A stretch of DNA of 12,191 nucleotides from the NCBI GenBank assembly GCA_030429325.1, contig JAUICT010000025.1:1-12191 (forward strand). The letters are read 5' to 3'. Under the pieces are notes generated by a model that ran no database searches, was not told where the DNA came from, and worked only from the letters and a program-made list of their open reading frames with translations. Source of the DNA: Bacteroidia bacterium (GTDB lineage Bacteria > Bacteroidota > Bacteroidia > Flavobacteriales > Flavobacteriaceae). Both the position numbers and the translations under genes were made by a program. Positions 1 through 7,814 of the stretch are shown piece after piece (the stretch's first letter is position 1; each line of letters starts with the position of its first letter).

Positions 1-846
1 ATTGTCTACGAAGAAAAGTACGTCTTTTCCTTGTCCGTCACCGGCACCATCACGGAAGTATTCAGCAATGGTCAATCCAGATAGGGCCACACGGGCACGG
101 GCACCGGGAGGCTCGTTCATCTGACCAAAAACGAAAGTCGCTTTGGACTCCTTCATGGCCTTTTTGTCCACTTTGGACAAATCCCAACCACCTTCTTCCA
201 TGGAGTGCAAGAAATCGTCACCGTATTTAATAATGCCTGATTCCAACATTTCACGAAGCAAGTCGTTTCCTTCACGGGTACGCTCACCAACACCAGCAAA
301 CACGGAAAGTCCACCGTGACCTTTTGCAATGTTGTTGATCAATTCCTGGATCAATACAGTTTTCCCTACACCAGCACCACCGAACAATCCAATTTTACCA
401 CCTTTTGCATAAGGCTCGATAAGGTCGATTACCTTAATCCCTGTAAAAAGTACTTCTGTTGAAGTGGAAAGGTCCTCAAATTTTGGAGCTTCCCTGTGAA
501 TGGGAAGTCCATTGTCTCCAGCTTTGGGAAGGTTTTCCATACCGTCGATGGCATCACCGATCACATTGAACAGACGACCATACACATCTTCTCCGATGGG
601 CATTTGAATTGGCGCACCTGTGGCAACCACTTCAACACCTCTGCTCAAACCATCGGTGGAATCCATGGAAATGGTCCTTACGGTATTCTCACCAATGTGG
701 GATTGTACCTCCAATACCAATTTGGAACCATCCTTTTTGGCGATTTCAAGGGAATCATAAATCTTTGGAATCTCTGTTCCCGATTCAAACTCAACATCAA
801 TGACCGGGCCTATAATTTGGGCAACCTTACCTGTAACTTTAGACAT
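1..846 (-). CDS. atpD: ATP synthase F1 subunit beta (5' part; C-terminus off the left edge)
   Basis: Catalytic beta subunit of the F1 part of F-type ATP synthase, which makes ATP from ADP and phosphate at the cytoplasmic face of the inner membrane. The reading frame opens at an ATG (complement of 844-846; N-terminus MSKVTGKVAQIIGPVIDVEF) and stays open for exactly 282 codons to the edge, about 55-60% of the usual roughly 500 residues. The P-loop GGAGVGKT is at residues 156-163 and the GERTREGND motif follows, with the catalytic glutamate at 188. GQMNEPPGARARVALSGLT is near 241-259 and the Walker B strand VLFFVDN ends at the edge. Compared with the E. coli protein as I remember it, there is an extra segment of roughly 27 residues around 205-235. 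atpC is expected next, outside the window. The gene is preceded by a TAnnTTTG promoter and no Shine-Dalgarno site. Identity is certain. Confidence 0.98.
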   Translation of the reverse strand, partial: MSKVTGKVAQIIGPVIDVEFESGTEIPKIYDSLEIAKKDGSKLVLEVQSHIGENTVRTISMDSTDGLSRGVEVVATGAPIQMPIGEDVYGRLFNVIGDAIDGMENLPKAGDNGLPIHREAPKFEDLSTSTEVLFTGIKVIDLIEPYAKGGKIGLFGGAGVGKTVLIQELINNIAKGHGGLSVFAGVGERTREGNDLLREMLESGIIKYGDDFLHSMEEGGWDLSKVDKKAMKESKATFVFGQMNEPPGARARVALSGLTIAEYFRDGAGDGQGKDVLFFVDN

Positions 847-874
847 TACTGTGTTTATTTTTAATTGACTACGA

Positions 875-895
875 GGAAAAAACCGTTTTTTTTCC
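875..895 (-). other. Stem-loop at the predicted 5' end of the atpD transcript
   Basis: An 8-bp inverted repeat, GGAAAAAA (875-882) and TTTTTTCC (888-895), encloses a 5-nt loop. If transcription starts a few bases after the -7 element at 901-908, this hairpin would sit at or very near the 5' end of the atpD mRNA. It is mostly A-U pairs, so stability is modest. It could be a 5' stabilising structure or only a chance homopolymer pairing. Confidence 0.3.
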
Positions 896-900
896 GGCTG

Positions 901-908
901 CAAAGATA
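901..908 (-). promoter_or_regulatory. Candidate -7 promoter element for atpD (TATCTTTG)
   Basis: Read on the minus strand the element is TATCTTTGCAGCC, matching the Bacteroidota housekeeping -7 consensus TAnnTTTG. It lies 54 bp before the atpD start. No clear TTG -33 element is visible at the usual distance. The upstream terminator of the receptor gene makes an independent promoter for atpD necessary, which supports the call. Confidence 0.6.
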
Positions 909-957
909 TACTTTTCCCTTTGTAATCAGAAACTAAAAACCTTCTTTTTTTAGCAAC

Positions 958-984
958 AAAAAAGGCACTGAAAAAATCAGTGCC
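958..984 (-). terminator. Rho-independent terminator of the TonB-dependent receptor gene
   Basis: On the minus strand a perfect 8-bp stem, GGCACTGA / TCAGTGCC (977-984 and 964-971), with a 5-nt T loop is followed by six T residues (complement of 958-963). It begins 23 bp after the receptor stop codon and separates the receptor from atpD. Confidence 0.9.
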
Positions 985-1007
985 CTTGAATTGTTTTTGA
1001 GTTTTGC

Positions 1008-3767
1008 TTATGGGTTAATGGTCCATGAAACATAATATATTGAACCTATGCTTCCAGTACCAACCGCTGTAAAATACTCATCTCCCAGAATATTGGATCC
1101 CCCGACCTTGAAAACCGATTTCATACTTGGAACGGAGTAGTTGAACTGGGCATCCAAGACTGTAAAGGCAGGAATGTCCCCATCAGCAAAAGATGCTTCC
1201 CAAAAATAGCTGTCGCTCCACCGGTAGTTCACATTAAATCCAAAGTTTGTGAAAAGTTCAGGATTACCAAAAGATGCCTTGACCTTATGCTTTGGTGTAT
1301 TGAAATTGGTTCGGAAATCTGGGAATCGTCCTTCATCAAAATCCAACTCGGCATAGGTATAATTAACGCCAAGGTCAAAATTTCCAATCTTAGTGTCAAC
1401 CCCAACCGTTCCTCCGTAAGAATTTATGTCTACAGATGAGTTGGTGTACGTTTGGTATGCTTGAAAGTCACCATTCTGTAATGCCAGCAAAGATAACCCT
1501 CCATCGCCAGCTTGACCGTAGAAAGGAACTACTGTGGTAACATTGGCAATAAAGTTGGAGTAACTGTTATAGTACCCACTTAAATCTATCGTGAACTTTC
1601 CTATTTGTGCCCTATAACCAGCCTCATAAGCTGTAATCTCTTCTGGTTTGATCACAGGGGTGTTCACTGCTTCTGGAGCACCACTCTGCACCGAACTTAA
1701 GGAATATGCATTTTCATAAGCTGCACGCCCAGCAATATCCACAGAAGATTGTCCTGCTAACGCCTGACCACTTTGACTAACACTAAAGGTCCTTACATCC
1801 CTGTCCAAATTGGCGGGGGCAGAACCAACCAAAATAGCTCTACCTGCATTCAACCCAATAAACAAATCTTGTGTGGTCGGGTTTCTAAAACCTTGCTGAA
1901 CAGATACCCTTACATTATGATTTCTATTTTCTCCAGCGGTATAGGCCAAAGAAACTCTTGGGGAAACAAAGCCATCAAAGAATTCATTTTTATCATAACG
2001 GGCAGAGCCTGTAAACTTTAAACGGTCATCCAAAAATTTCTTCTGCAACTGAAGGTAGGCCCCATATTCGTTATAGGATATAGGACCATCAGTATCGGTA
2101 AAAATGGTACCACTTGAGTTCAATACGTATTCACGGAACGAGCCTCCAATCTGAAGGTCGGCCCAATCATCAATCAAATGGGCTAGATTATAGTTTCCAT
2201 TGATATGGCGGAATTTGGTATTGTCTATGAATTTGGCACCGGTAGTAAGATCGCCATTGTTTGTAACCGAGTTAAAGGCACTCTGGAAGCCTGGAGTTCC
2301 AGGGATGAGTCTTCCCGTATCGGCTGCCTGTCTTGCCGCTGCATGCGCCTGAACTGAGGACTGTTCTGGGGTAAGGCCGCCCATCTGAATACCTCCTAAG
2401 TAAGTAGGAATATAGGTTTGGGCATATTCCGTGAACCATTGTGTATCCGATTTCCATGCCCTGTTGATGTTGATGGCCGCAAAGCGGGTATCATAAGCAT
2501 CGCCGGAATTTTCTGAAACGATATATCCCCTAAGAAAGAAATTATCATTTTTTATTTCCAGCTTATGCTGCTGCATGGTAAATCCACTTACCGCATATCG
2601 GTTGGCACCTTGATAGATTGTGGTTCCTCGTCCAATCCTACTGTTTACGATAACTTCAAGATCATTCGCAAAAGGCCTGTAGTGCAACGCGAAATCTGCT
2701 TTTACACTTTCCGCATTATAGTCTGCCAAATCAGTTTCATTGTAGCCTGTTCTTGAAATAACTGCTGAACCAACGGTCCCTGTTGGCAATCCAGCGGCGG
2801 CATCAAAATTCAAGGTAGTGGAAACCTCATCACCGTATATATTCAGTCCGTCATAAGCTGGGTTGGTTCGGTCTGCTCCAGGATTATTCAAGTCCAATAC
2901 ACTGTTGGCATGCCAATCCTCACCGCTTAATATGGAAAGGTTGGCCTTTAAAGCCACCTTATCACTAAAGGCATGTGCCGCCCTTACTCCAAAATCTTTA
3001 TAAAAATTGCTTCCGGCGGCATCCTGAATGGTTACCCCGCCTTTAGCATAGGCACTTATTCCCTGAAAATCGAAGGGGCTTTTGCTCCTCATGAACAAAA
3101 TACCATTGAAAGCGCCAGCTCCATACAGGGCAGAAGATGCTCCCGGTAGAATCTCAACACTTTGCACATCCAGTTCTGACATCCCCACTAGGTTACCTAA
3201 AACAAAGTTGAGTCCTGGGGCCGTGTTGTCCATTCCATCTACAAGTTGCAGAAACCTATTATTGGCAAAAGTGGCAAAACCCCTGGTGTTAATGGATTGA
3301 AACGTTAAACTATTGGTGTTTATATCCACTCCTTTTAAGTTCTGCAATCCTCCATAGAAAGATTCTGCTGTGGTATTCTTAATCTCTTTTAGACCGAAAC
3401 GCTCAACGGATACTGGGGATTCAAAAATCCGTTCAGGGGTACGGGAAGCGGAGACAACAATCTCATCCAACAAGGTTGAAGCTTCGCTCAATACAATGGA
3501 AAGTGTCTGGTTATTGGCGGTTACATTGACCACAAATTCTGTAAACCCAATACTACTGACCCTAAGTCTGAATGGGGGTTCTTCTGATGTATTAAAGGTA
3601 AAGTTTCCATCAAAATCGGTAGTGGTTCCTTCCGCTTTTCCCACCAAGACCACATTGGCGCCTGGAATGGGTTCGTTTTTTTCATCAACCACTGTTCCTT
3701 GTACAGTGGTCTGCGCATAGGACACAATTCCAAAGAGCATGAGGGAAATACTGAAAAGTCTTCTCAT
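1008..3767 (-). CDS. TonB-dependent outer-membrane receptor, substrate unknown
   Basis: A 919-residue outer-membrane transporter that would take up a scarce substrate using energy from the TonB-ExbB-ExbD complex. The signal peptide is MRRLFSISLMLFGIVSYAQ (residues 1-19). A carboxypeptidase-regulatory-like beta-sandwich follows at about 21-95 (VQGTVVDEKNEPIPGANVVL), typical of Bacteroidota receptors. The region LDEIVVSASR (100-109) resembles a Ton box. The plug domain is at about 112-230, including VESILPGA-type and SSALYGAGAFNG motifs near 203-222. The remainder is a beta-barrel with many alternating aromatic strands and ends in YYVSWTINP. Length and lack of SusC features point to a FecA/CirA-like rather than a SusC glycan receptor, but the ligand cannot be told. 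No SusD partner is adjacent. Terminators on both sides suggest a monocistronic unit. ATG start chosen because it gives the complete signal peptide. Confidence 0.93.
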   Translation of the reverse strand: MRRLFSISLMLFGIVSYAQTTVQGTVVDEKNEPIPGANVVLVGKAEGTTTDFDGNFTFNTSEEPPFRLRVSSIGFTEFVVNVTANNQTLSIVLSEASTLLDEIVVSASRTPERIFESPVSVERFGLKEIKNTTAESFYGGLQNLKGVDINTNSLTFQSINTRGFATFANNRFLQLVDGMDNTAPGLNFVLGNLVGMSELDVQSVEILPGASSALYGAGAFNGILFMRSKSPFDFQGISAYAKGGVTIQDAAGSNFYKDFGVRAAHAFSDKVALKANLSILSGEDWHANSVLDLNNPGADRTNPAYDGLNIYGDEVSTTLNFDAAAGLPTGTVGSAVISRTGYNETDLADYNAESVKADFALHYRPFANDLEVIVNSRIGRGTTIYQGANRYAVSGFTMQQHKLEIKNDNFFLRGYIVSENSGDAYDTRFAAININRAWKSDTQWFTEYAQTYIPTYLGGIQMGGLTPEQSSVQAHAAARQAADTGRLIPGTPGFQSAFNSVTNNGDLTTGAKFIDNTKFRHINGNYNLAHLIDDWADLQIGGSFREYVLNSSGTIFTDTDGPISYNEYGAYLQLQKKFLDDRLKFTGSARYDKNEFFDGFVSPRVSLAYTAGENRNHNVRVSVQQGFRNPTTQDLFIGLNAGRAILVGSAPANLDRDVRTFSVSQSGQALAGQSSVDIAGRAAYENAYSLSSVQSGAPEAVNTPVIKPEEITAYEAGYRAQIGKFTIDLSGYYNSYSNFIANVTTVVPFYGQAGDGGLSLLALQNGDFQAYQTYTNSSVDINSYGGTVGVDTKIGNFDLGVNYTYAELDFDEGRFPDFRTNFNTPKHKVKASFGNPELFTNFGFNVNYRWSDSYFWEASFADGDIPAFTVLDAQFNYSVPSMKSVFKVGGSNILGDEYFTAVGTGSIGSIYYVSWTINP

Positions 3768-3864
3768 TGGTTCTGAATTAGAGTTAGATACGTTTTAATT
3801 GCATGTTAATTATGTATGTGGAATATACATTTTTTTTCATTTGCATTACACAAATATGAAAAAA

Positions 3865-3880
3865 ATTATGCATGCATAAT
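3865..3880. promoter_or_regulatory. Perfect 16-bp palindrome upstream of the receptor gene, candidate operator
   Basis: ATTATGCATGCATAAT is an exact self-complementary 16-mer about 100 bp before the receptor start codon. On the minus strand a TTG (complement of 3889-3891) and a TAATTTTT (one mismatch to TAnnTTTG) flank or overlap it with a 22-nt spacing. A dimeric regulator bound there would cover the promoter. TonB receptor genes are often metal- or substrate-repressed. No regulator family can be assigned from the site. Confidence 0.4.
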
Positions 3881-3920
3881 ACTTATTTGTCAAAAAAATC
3901 CCTGATTGGCTAAACATTTA

Positions 3921-3949
3921 ATAAAAATGGCGCTGAAATTAGCGCCATT
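3921..3949 (-). terminator. Rho-independent terminator of glmS
   Basis: A perfect 9-bp stem, AATGGCGCT (3926-3934) and AGCGCCATT (3941-3949), has a 6-nt loop. On the minus strand it runs into a T-rich tail (complement of 3921-3927). It begins 27 bp after the glmS stop codon and insulates the receptor gene from glmS transcription. Confidence 0.88.
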
Positions 3950-3975
3950 ATGTATTAATTTATGAATTTGGAAAG

Positions 3976-5823
3976 TTACTCCACGGTAACTGATTTTGCC
4001 AAGTTCCTAGGCTGATCCACATTACATCCACGCATCACGGCAATATGGTAAGAAAGCAATTGCAAGGGTATGGTGGTCAATAATGGAGAAAGGCTTTCTG
4101 AAGTCTCAGGTATTTCTATGACATGGTCTGCCAATTCCTTTACAGATTTGTCTCCCTCGGTAACAATGGCAATAATCCTTCCTTTTCTCGATTTGATCTC
4201 TTGGATATTGCTCACCACCTTTTCGTAATGCCCCTTTTTGGTAGCAATGACCACAACCGGCATTTGTTCATCAATCAAAGCAATGGGGCCGTGCTTCATT
4301 TCCGCCGCCGGGTATCCTTCGGCATGGATATAACTAATTTCTTTTAGCTTCAATGCTCCTTCCAAGGCCACCGGGAAATTATAACCCCTACCTAAATACA
4401 AACAGTTTGTAGAGTCTTTATAAATTTCTGAAATCTCCTTCACCAAAGGATTGGATTTCAAGGTTTTCTCAACTTTGGCTGGAATTGATTCCAACTCTGT
4501 AAGGTGCTCATGGAACTTGGATTGTGAAAATGTCCCCTTTTCCTGGGCCAATCTCATGGCCAATAAGGTAAGGACGGTTATCTGTGTGGTAAATGCTTTT
4601 GTTGAGGCCACCCCGATCTCGGGTCCGGCATGGGTATATGCACCGGCATCGGTTTCCCGGGCAATGGAAGATCCCACAACATTGCAAACCCCAAATACGA
4701 ACGCTCCTTTTTCCTTGGCCAATTTAATGGCAGCCAATGTATCTGCGGTTTCCCCAGATTGGGAGATTGCTATAAGTACGTCTTTGTCTGTGATTACGGG
4801 ATTTCTATATCGGAATTCCGAAGCGTATTCCACTTCTACAGGAATCCGTGCCATGCCTTCAAAGATATATTCAGCTACAAGACCGGCATGCCAAGAAGTT
4901 CCGCATGCGACAATGATAATTCTATTGGCATTTAAGAATTTTTCCAGATTTTGGTCTATTCCCGCCATTTTTATTATCCCTTGGTCGGCCAAAAGTCTTC
5001 CTCGGTAGGTATCCATTATAGCTCTGGGCTGTTCGTAGATTTCTTTGAGCATGAAATGCTCGTACCCCCCTTTTTCTATTTCCTCGAGGTTTAACTGTAG
5101 CTCAAGAATATTGGGATAGGCTATGGCATCGTCCTTTATCTTGCGCATCTTGATTTCCTTTCCAATCCTCACAATGGCCATTTCTTCATCTTCCAAGTAA
5201 ACGGCATTGTTGGTAAATTCTATGAAAGGGGAAGCATCTGATGCAATGAAATATTCATTTTCCCCTATGCCTATGGCCAAGGGGCTTCCCAATTTCGCCA
5301 CTACAATTTCATCCGGTTTGGTGCGGTCAAATACCGCTATCGCATAAGCTCCGACTACTTGGTTCAGGGCTATTTGAACAGCTTTCCCTAATTTAACACC
5401 TTCCTTTTTCTTGACTTCCTCAATTAAGTTCACCAATACTTCAGTATCTGTATCCGATGTAAAGGTGTATCCTCTTTTGGCAAGTGCTGTTTTTATGGAT
5501 TCGTAATTCTCTATAATTCCATTGTGGATGATCACCAAATCTCCGGAATTGGAATAGTGGGGGTGTGAATTGGTATCGTTCGGAACACCGTGCGTGGCCC
5601 ATCTTGTGTGGCCCAAACCTAGCTTTCCGTTCGTTGAAATAGTTGTTTCCGCCCTATTTTTCAGGTCTTCAACCTTTCCTTTGGTTTTGGAGAGACTAAG
5701 GTTTTCGCCATCGAAAAGAGCTATACCGGCACTATCGTAGCCTCTATACTCCAGTCTTTGCAAACCTTTTATCAATATGGGGTAGGCGTCTCTATGGCCA
5801 ATGTACCCGACTATTCCACACAT
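3976..5823 (-). CDS. glmS: Glutamine--fructose-6-phosphate aminotransferase (isomerizing)
   Basis: Makes glucosamine-6-phosphate from fructose-6-phosphate and glutamine, the first committed step to UDP-GlcNAc for peptidoglycan and lipopolysaccharide. It is cytoplasmic. At 615 residues it is full length. Cys2 (MCGIVGYIG) is the glutaminase nucleophile once Met1 is removed. RGYDSAGIA (28-36), HTRWATHG (72-79) and the NG of IIHNGIIEN (98-106) form the class II glutamine amidotransferase domain. Two SIS sugar-isomerase domains follow, with CGTSWHAG (307-314), SQSGET (354-359) and EGYPAAEMKHG (502-512). The C-tail ends DQPRNLAKSVTVE, with Lys610 matching the fructose-6-phosphate-binding lysine. 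It has its own promoter and terminator and lies 129 bp downstream of the DUF4270 gene. There is no room for a glmS ribozyme in its roughly 55-nt leader. Confidence 0.98.
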   Translation of the reverse strand: MCGIVGYIGHRDAYPILIKGLQRLEYRGYDSAGIALFDGENLSLSKTKGKVEDLKNRAETTISTNGKLGLGHTRWATHGVPNDTNSHPHYSNSGDLVIIHNGIIENYESIKTALAKRGYTFTSDTDTEVLVNLIEEVKKKEGVKLGKAVQIALNQVVGAYAIAVFDRTKPDEIVVAKLGSPLAIGIGENEYFIASDASPFIEFTNNAVYLEDEEMAIVRIGKEIKMRKIKDDAIAYPNILELQLNLEEIEKGGYEHFMLKEIYEQPRAIMDTYRGRLLADQGIIKMAGIDQNLEKFLNANRIIIVACGTSWHAGLVAEYIFEGMARIPVEVEYASEFRYRNPVITDKDVLIAISQSGETADTLAAIKLAKEKGAFVFGVCNVVGSSIARETDAGAYTHAGPEIGVASTKAFTTQITVLTLLAMRLAQEKGTFSQSKFHEHLTELESIPAKVEKTLKSNPLVKEISEIYKDSTNCLYLGRGYNFPVALEGALKLKEISYIHAEGYPAAEMKHGPIALIDEQMPVVVIATKKGHYEKVVSNIQEIKSRKGRIIAIVTEGDKSVKELADHVIEIPETSESLSPLLTTIPLQLLSYHIAVMRGCNVDQPRNLAKSVTVE

Positions 5824-5885
5824 AAGCTTATTTTTGGATTAATGATCATTTTGGGTTTAGATCCCTAAAATTAAAATCTATTCGG

Positions 5886-5913
5886 CAAAAATAGACAAAA
5901 CGACATCGTCAAA
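5886..5913 (-). promoter_or_regulatory. Candidate glmS promoter (TTTG, N16, TATTTTTG)
   Basis: On the minus strand TTTG (complement of 5910-5913) is followed after 16 nt by TATTTTTGCC (the -7 element is the complement of 5886-5893). The -7 element is a full TAnnTTTG match. The spacing is slightly shorter than usual. It predicts a leader of about 55 nt for glmS. Confidence 0.6.
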
Positions 5914-5952
5914 CCGATGAACGACCCAAAATAAGCCACAAGGAGTTATTTT

Positions 5953-7809
5953 TTAATTCGCTTCTGTGTAGAAAATCTCCAATTTTAACCGCTTATCGGC
6001 TGGTACTTCCAAATCACTACCATAAAGAACTGTTCCCAAGGGACTAACACTTGCCCTGATCGGGACATCTATAGCTTGCCCTCCTTCTCCCATTCCTTCC
6101 TGCACTCCAGGAAAAAATATGTTGGAGGTGGTTGTTAATGCCAAAGCGGCATTTGTGGAGTCCCTAACAATAATATCATTAAGGTGCTCTGTAATCCTGA
6201 TAGTATACTTTATTCCTTTTTTATTCTCTTTCTGGATAATTCCATTATAATTGAGGAACAATCCCAAGGGAGCACTATTGGCATCCACCACATTGGCCGC
6301 ATTCTGTTCTGTTGAGGCATCAAATATTGGCTGATTGGTCTCTGCATTGTACAGGTACAGTCTGGGAGGTTCATCGGTAACCGAATCCTCACTTGGGGCA
6401 GCGTCCAATGTTTCGCGATCCACATAAAAGACCAGATTTGCCTCATTGATAATCCAATTCTTGGACCTGATTTCATTGATGATATTCGCGCCTCCGTTCT
6501 TCGCTTCTTCAAAAAGACGAACTTCTGTCAGCGTTTTTGCCCCCTTCACATAAATACGTGATGCGTTTTCATCATTGTCCAGCGCTCCGGCAATGTTGGG
6601 CGGAAGTTCATCATCCTGAAAAACATTAACGGCATTACCAAAAACTACACCGTTGTTGTTCACCAAAAGGTTTAAAACAAAATCCTTTTCCGAAGTAATT
6701 ACCTCTTCCTCTTCGGTATCATAATCCTGATATTGGTATGTGATGGTAATATTGGCTTGGGTAAGGTCCAAAAGAAACATAAGTTTGTCCATCCCCGTCC
6801 CAGAGATATGGATTCCCCTAAAAAAATCGTTGAAATTGGCTTGGCTCAACAGCTCTGATTGGCCTTCTTTATCCAGAATGTTCTGCTGGAAAAAGTCGTT
6901 TCGCAAAGGCACCCGTATGCCAGGCGCCCTACGGGATTCCACCACGGTCTCGGCTTCATTCACGTCATCCGTATCCGGGTCATCATCAGCAAAAGTAAGC
7001 TCTTCCTGATTATTTATGGTGATGGTTTTGTTACCCGATATAGTGAGTTCCTCGCCAATAAAACCAGAAAAATCCTGATTTGAAAAATATTCTTGAGCTT
7101 CCTCAAAATTGGTGTTTGGATCCAAGTCTCTCAAAAAATAATTAGATCGGGATACCGTAATTTCAAAACTTTCATCCCTATCGCCATAAATACTGTCCAA
7201 ATCAAATGTTCTTCTGAATATATTAGGTACAAAATCATCAGCTGTACCATCTTCACTGGCATCAAGTGGGTTTGATCCAATGTTGGTTTCTTGAATATCG
7301 GTAACAGTATCCCCGTCAGTATCCGAAGACGAGTCGTATGGGTCAATATCCAATTCATTGTCCACACCATCGGAATCTGAGTCTTTTGTGGTCGAAGGAG
7401 GAACTTGAAAAGGGATGTACAGAAATACTTCTTTTACGGTTTCGTTCTCTGGTATGGTAGAAGCGCTGCTATCAGAATCTGCATTGTCTTCGGTTGCTTG
7501 GGACGAGTCTCCAAATACAGGGTTCCCTTGTCGGCTAGGCAAAGAAAGTTGCGACAAAATACTGGCACTTCTTTTACCATATATAGGGTCATTAAAGGTT
7601 CCTAACTGGTAAAGGGGCAATCTATTGGTCTGTACCGCTGTAATTCCTTTATTGAACGCAAAAACGTCATAGGTCACCTTGTCCGTTTTAAAGGGCTCTC
7701 CACCCACAACACCTTCTCCAATGGTGTCCAGTTCGTCCTCACAAGAAGCTATCAGCAGAAATAAAGTTCCAACCAAAGCTGAAACCTTTACGATCTTGGA
7801 AAATCTCAT
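5953..7809 (-). CDS. DUF4270 family lipoprotein with an inserted Asp-rich calcium-binding-type repeat
   Basis: A 618-residue exported lipoprotein of unknown function that resembles the Bacteroidota DUF4270 family (recognised by overall sequence style and context, not by a search). The N-terminus has two basic residues, a hydrophobic stretch and a lipobox IASC with Cys23 as the likely lipidation site, followed by EDELD. A conserved-type opening, DTIGEG...YDVFAFNKG...Y.LGTFNDPIYGK, covers about 28-79. An acidic, repeat-like segment at about 143-192 has DSDSDGVDNELD and DTDGDTVTD blocks and then GSNPLDASEDGTADD, like thrombospondin type-3 calcium repeats. The C-terminal half looks beta-rich and contains YVKGAKTLTEVRLF near 414. 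It starts 5 bp after the stop of the GT5-like gene, so the two are co-transcribed. Identification is by recall; no domain search was possible. Confidence 0.8.
   Translation of the reverse strand: MRFSKIVKVSALVGTLFLLIASCEDELDTIGEGVVGGEPFKTDKVTYDVFAFNKGITAVQTNRLPLYQLGTFNDPIYGKRSASILSQLSLPSRQGNPVFGDSSQATEDNADSDSSASTIPENETVKEVFLYIPFQVPPSTTKDSDSDGVDNELDIDPYDSSSDTDGDTVTDIQETNIGSNPLDASEDGTADDFVPNIFRRTFDLDSIYGDRDESFEITVSRSNYFLRDLDPNTNFEEAQEYFSNQDFSGFIGEELTISGNKTITINNQEELTFADDDPDTDDVNEAETVVESRRAPGIRVPLRNDFFQQNILDKEGQSELLSQANFNDFFRGIHISGTGMDKLMFLLDLTQANITITYQYQDYDTEEEEVITSEKDFVLNLLVNNNGVVFGNAVNVFQDDELPPNIAGALDNDENASRIYVKGAKTLTEVRLFEEAKNGGANIINEIRSKNWIINEANLVFYVDRETLDAAPSEDSVTDEPPRLYLYNAETNQPIFDASTEQNAANVVDANSAPLGLFLNYNGIIQKENKKGIKYTIRITEHLNDIIVRDSTNAALALTTTSNIFFPGVQEGMGEGGQAIDVPIRASVSPLGTVLYGSDLEVPADKRLKLEIFYTEAN
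7234..7383 (-). repeat. Asp-rich thrombospondin type-3-like segment inside the DUF4270 gene
   Basis: Encodes residues about 143-192 of the lipoprotein. It contains two D-x-D-x-D-G-x-x-D style loops (starting at Asp143 and Asp163) and a GxNPLDAxxDGxxDD tail. In the thrombospondin type-3 family such spacing of acidic residues binds calcium. Calcium binding here is an inference. Confidence 0.6.
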
Positions 7810-7814
7810 GCAAT

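Noticed and set aside
496..864. Plus-strand open frame of about 120 codons antisense to atpD
   Set aside because: It lies wholly on the complement of an unmistakable atpD frame and its translation has no recognisable family features.
3874..3891. A sigma70-type TTGACA with a CATAAT 17 nt downstream before the receptor gene
   Set aside because: Bacteroidota housekeeping promoters follow TTG/TAnnTTTG rather than the E. coli consensus, so the match is not good evidence here.
4451..5008. Plus-strand open frame of 185 codons inside glmS
   Set aside because: Antisense shadow of the conserved SIS domains of glmS; no promoter or family motif.
5904..5919. CATCG/CGATG hairpin as a DUF4270 terminator
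   Set aside because: Only 5 bp of stem, no proper T tract, and it overlaps the candidate -33 of glmS.
5824..5952. glmS ribozyme or riboswitch upstream of glmS
   Set aside because: The gap is only 129 bp and the predicted leader about 55 nt, too short for the glmS ribozyme, and its characteristic core is not seen.
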